DNA of 7,922 bases, from contig CALBRY010000149.1 in assembly GCA_937927665.1 (NCBI GenBank), positions 1-7,922 on the forward strand, given 5' to 3'. Origin of the DNA: an uncultured Chloroflexota bacterium (GTDB lineage: Bacteria; Chloroflexota; Anaerolineae; Aggregatilineales; Phototrophicaceae). Made by a program: the position numbers and the translations under genes. A model generated the notes under the pieces. The model made no database searches. It was not told the origin of the DNA and saw nothing but the letters and a program-made list of their open reading frames with translations. This document shows positions 5,908-7,922 of the stretch, piece by piece. Positions within the stretch are counted from its first letter, which is position 1; the number at the start of each line of letters is the position of its first letter.

Positions 5908-6507
5908 CTATTCCGGTGTGCGGGATCGGGCGCGTAAGCCGGGGCGCTGCGCGAGATCGGCGCGGTACTTGTAAAGGAGGATCACGGTATGGATCGCCCA
6001 CACCACCGCCATCGGCGCGGAGGGGCGCACAACTGCTTGCGCGATAAACAGCAGAGTCATCGTCAGCGCGATCGCCCACCCGGATAGGTTGATGATCAGA
6101 GACGGCAGAATAAACAACGGAATGCCGATCAGGAGGGTGAAATCGGGCTGCAAGCCGATATGTACACCGCCCGTCACCGCGACGGCTTTACCGCCCTTAA
6201 AACGCATCCACGGCGAAAACGCATGACCGATCACCGGAGCAATCGCCACCGGGACGATTTCCCACCCGCCAACGGGCAGAAATGTCATCGCCAAGCCCGC
6301 CGGGATTACACCCTTGCCGATATCGAGAAAGATACCCAATCCCGCGACGGGGATACTTCCGGTTTTGAGCAGATTAAACGCGCCGGGGTTGCCATCCCCG
6401 ATGGCGCGAATATCGCGTTTTAGCATCAGCTTGCCGAGCCAGTATGACCACATCAGCGAACCGAGGAAGAAGCCGAGAACCGTTAGAAATATCGCGTTTG
6501 CGCTCAT
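5908..6507 (-). CDS. plsY: PlsY-like integral membrane acyltransferase (glycerol-3-phosphate acyltransferase family)
   Basis: PlsY enzymes use acyl-phosphate to acylate glycerol-3-phosphate in the inner membrane, the first step of phospholipid synthesis. The 199-residue product has the family size and about five hydrophobic segments. The three PlsY motifs are present in order but changed: GSLMWSYWLGKL (16-27) lacks the Pro of the usual GSxP; GDGNPGAFNLLKTG (37-50) replaces GSGNxGATNxxRxxG; and GHAFSPWMRFKGGKAVAVTG (94-113) replaces GGKGVAT with GGKAVAV. The LDIGKG segment (61-66) is normal. The changes fall in the acceptor-phosphate loop, so this may be a paralogue with another acceptor. The start at 6505-6507 is fixed by an ATGA overlap with the cruF stop and by AAGG 7 nt upstream. 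A longer open frame reaching 6762 reads cruF out of frame and is not used. Position between a carotenoid hydratase and a glycosyltransferase suggests acylation of a carotenoid glycoside. Housekeeping PlsY is the alternative. Confidence 0.9.
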   Translation of the reverse strand: MSANAIFLTVLGFFLGSLMWSYWLGKLMLKRDIRAIGDGNPGAFNLLKTGSIPVAGLGIFLDIGKGVIPAGLAMTFLPVGGWEIVPVAIAPVIGHAFSPWMRFKGGKAVAVTGGVHIGLQPDFTLLIGIPLFILPSLIINLSGWAIALTMTLLFIAQAVVRPSAPMAVVWAIHTVILLYKYRADLAQRPGLRARSRTPE

Positions 6508-7382
6508 GCCGTCGCCTTTGATTGCTGCCGTATGCGCGCAAGCCCTCGCAGTGCCAGCACGACGCACAAACCCATCGCAAAGAACCCGACGATCGCCGTA
6601 GCGGGTAACCCCCAGAAGAACAACTGCCCGATCGTTTGCAGCAGCCATGTGATCACATAGATTCCCATCAGCGCAAGCACCGGGAGATCGCGCAGATCGC
6701 GCCCCATGATGTGAAACACACCCATCACCAGCGCGGTGATCGTGCCCGATGCCAGCAGCCAACCCGCGTAATTACTCAACGGGATGCCCGCATAATGCAG
6801 GGTACCGGGATCAGCCCACACCCACAGATTCCATAAGACCATCTGCGGATCGAGAAACAAATCCCATACGGTGAAGGTGATCGCCGTCATACCGATAAAT
6901 GCCAACCGTCCACGCATCCCCGGAATATCCCCGATGATCAGGCGGGCGGCTGCCCACGCGGGCGGGAGCATCATCAACCATGCGAACGGAATCAAGACCG
7001 GCACGCCGCCGATCTGCGGCTGTAAACGTTCGGTATAAGCATAGACGCCGAAAGGAAACCCGGTGGTATGTCCGATAAATTCGACCGCCCACGCCGCCGG
7101 AGCGATCAGCACGACGACCAGCACTGCGTAACGCAGTCCCCAGCCTTTCGCACGGCTGAGGGTGATAAACGATGCGAATACCTGCAAGACCACGCCGAGC
7201 GCAATCCCGCCGATCAGCGCGTCATCCCCCCACACCCAGCGCAAGATCGGCACGCCGATCATCGCCAGCACCCATGTATCAACCGAGATCGTTACGATCG
7301 GGTCTAGACGTTTGAGAAGCTGTCGGGGTTGAATCTGAGAGATTTGAAACTGAAGCGCGGTGAGTTTTTCCATCCGGATCAT
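6504..7382 (-). CDS. cruF: CruF-type carotenoid 1',2'-hydratase (DUF422 carotenoid biosynthesis protein)
   Basis: CruF adds water across the 1',2' double bond of a linear (psi) carotenoid end, giving a tertiary hydroxyl; this is known for Deinococcus, cyanobacteria and haloarchaea. The 292-residue product is a polytopic membrane protein with about seven hydrophobic segments (33-50, 54-72, 82-103, 127-150, 203-224, 234-257, 261-281). Family blocks are clear: EFIGHTTGFPFGVYAYT (101-117), VPVLIPFAW (127-135), WDLFLDPQMV (173-182) with acidic Asp174 and Asp178, and GIPLSNYAGW (199-208). Length matches the family. It is the first gene of the three-gene operon and ends in an ATGA overlap with the acyltransferase gene. 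The start is uncertain between Met1 (7380-7382) and Met4 (7371-7373), as neither has a good ribosome site. Product names vary in databases (bisanhydrobacterioruberin or gamma-carotene hydratase), and the true substrate depends on carotenoid genes outside this window. Confidence 0.93.
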   Translation of the reverse strand: MIRMEKLTALQFQISQIQPRQLLKRLDPIVTISVDTWVLAMIGVPILRWVWGDDALIGGIALGVVLQVFASFITLSRAKGWGLRYAVLVVVLIAPAAWAVEFIGHTTGFPFGVYAYTERLQPQIGGVPVLIPFAWLMMLPPAWAAARLIIGDIPGMRGRLAFIGMTAITFTVWDLFLDPQMVLWNLWVWADPGTLHYAGIPLSNYAGWLLASGTITALVMGVFHIMGRDLRDLPVLALMGIYVITWLLQTIGQLFFWGLPATAIVGFFAMGLCVVLALRGLARIRQQSKATA

Positions 7383-7410
7383 CGCTCAAGGTGTGGCGCA
7401 GAATATCCCC

Positions 7411-7416
7411 ATTGTA
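7411..7416 (-). promoter_or_regulatory. Weak candidate -10 box (TACAAT) for the cruF operon
   Basis: TACAAT on the minus strand matches the -10 consensus at 5 of 6 positions and lies 28 bases before the ATG at 7382. No -35 hexamer is visible at 16-18 bases. It is the best candidate for a leftward promoter in the 192-base gap 7383-7574. The remainder of that gap holds the recF promoter and nothing else I can identify. Confidence 0.3.
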
Positions 7417-7509
7417 TGCCGCTTTGAAGTCATCCCGGACGACGCTCTACGATCTCTAATACGAAAAGGTTCTCATCCAGCCTTTGCGCGCTTTTGTCGC
7501 TTTTCAGGT

Positions 7510-7538
7510 GTGAAAATTCGGTCACTTTCTGGTAGAAT
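7510..7538 (+). promoter_or_regulatory. Extended -10 promoter of recF
   Basis: TAGAAT (7533-7538) matches TATAAT at 5 of 6 positions and is preceded by TGG (7530-7532), forming an extended -10. GTGAAA (7510-7515) matches TTGACA at 4 of 6 positions with a 17-base spacer. The predicted start near 7545 leaves a leader of about 30 bases before the ATG at 7575. A Shine-Dalgarno sequence there is weak. Confidence 0.6.
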
Positions 7539-7574
7539 CCCTGTTCTAACCCTTCTCGTGAGCAGCGCATTCTC

Positions 7575-7922
7575 ATGCATCTGGATCACATTTCCCTGAC
7601 CAATTTTCGCAATTATGCGCGGCTTGAATTGAGCATGCCCGCCGCGCGTCCGATCGTGCTGCATGGCGAAAATGCACAGGGAAAAACCAGCCTGCTTGAA
7701 GCCATCTATTATCTCGCCGCGTCAAAATCGCCGTACACCGCTACTGATCGCCAGTTGATCCACTGGCGCGCCGAAACTGAACCGATCCCCTATGCCCGCG
7801 TTTCGGCGGAAGTTTGCACCCGCACCACCGCGATCAACCGCATCGAAATTACCTTGATGCTCGAACGCGTACCCGGTGATGGCGCGGTCAAACTGCGAAA
7901 AGTCATCAAGCTGAACGGTGTC
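7575..7922 (+). CDS. recF: RecF, DNA repair/recombination ATPase (N-terminal 116 residues; cut by the window edge)
   Basis: RecF is an SMC-like ATPase that, with RecO and RecR, loads RecA at gaps in single-stranded DNA. The visible part has the family N-terminus with LTNFRNYARLEL (8-19), the Walker A motif GENAQGKTS (31-39), LLEAIYYLA (40-48), and the KSPYTATDRQLIHW segment (51-64) that follows it in RecF proteins. The full protein is usually about 360-400 residues; the signature and Walker B motifs lie outside the window. The ATG at 7575-7577 gives the canonical RecF N-terminus and sits behind an extended -10 promoter. It diverges from the carotenoid operon. No dnaA, dnaN or gyrB is visible, so nothing indicates whether the replication origin is near. 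Confidence 0.93.
   Translation, partial: MHLDHISLTNFRNYARLELSMPAARPIVLHGENAQGKTSLLEAIYYLAASKSPYTATDRQLIHWRAETEPIPYARVSAEVCTRTTAINRIEITLMLERVPGDGAVKLRKVIKLNGV

Noticed and set aside
5908..6762. A longer start for the PlsY-like protein (284 residues)
   Set aside because: The extra 85 residues are an out-of-frame reading of cruF with no family similarity. The ATG at 6505-6507 gives the exact PlsY length and an ATGA overlap.
7360..7664. Short open frames on both strands in the cruF-recF intergenic region
   Set aside because: They overlap the starts of cruF and recF and the recF promoter, and have neither a ribosome site nor family similarity.
1..7922. CRISPR arrays, insertion sequences and tandem-repeat arrays
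   Set aside because: No regularly spaced repeats, transposase-like protein or terminal inverted repeats with target duplications were found on reading both strands.

Overview
This 7,922-base window is bacterial chromosomal DNA with compact genes and moderately high GC, falling to about 46% in one gene. Gene content and protein style suggest a member of the Chloroflexota, perhaps Anaerolineae-like. The pointers are a CruF-type carotenoid hydratase, a secreted M23 peptidase with a long N-terminal region, a RecF of this style, and a four-cysteine protein I recall only from that phylum. The taxon is an inference and has not been tested.

Left part (1-1998). A DegT/StrS-family PLP aminotransferase runs leftwards off the edge. 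It diverges from an unrecognised 267-residue protein that has exactly four cysteines. That gene ends at a hairpin terminator which can also serve a leftward tRNA-Phe(GAA). The tRNA has a clear sigma-70 promoter with TTGACC, a 17-nt spacer and TATACT.

Middle part (1999-4725). Two leftward genes follow: a secreted M23 (LytM-type) cell-wall endopeptidase with a GTG start, and downstream of it a zinc-independent MDR/quinone-oxidoreductase-type reductase. A long hairpin containing a second palindrome separates them. A small VOC (glyoxalase-fold) gene of lower GC points rightwards. It has direct repeats upstream and appears to lack the classical metal ligands.

Right part (4726-7922). A three-gene leftward operon reads, in transcription order, CruF (carotenoid 1',2'-hydratase), a PlsY-like membrane acyltransferase, and a family 2 membrane glycosyltransferase. 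The first junction is an ATGA overlap and the second has a 3-nt gap, so the genes are probably translationally coupled. Hydration of a carotenoid end group, glycosylation of the new hydroxyl and acylation of the sugar would give a carotenoid glycoside fatty-acid ester, a product class known in Chloroflexus. A PlsY-type enzyme in the acylation role is the most interesting hypothesis here. Divergent from the operon, recF starts behind an extended -10 promoter and runs off the right edge.

Across the window the tetranucleotide GATC is clearly over-represented: 21 copies by hand count in the first 843 bases, against about 3 expected by chance. No CRISPR array, insertion sequence, prophage or plasmid function was seen, and no gene-free stretch exceeds about 210 bases.
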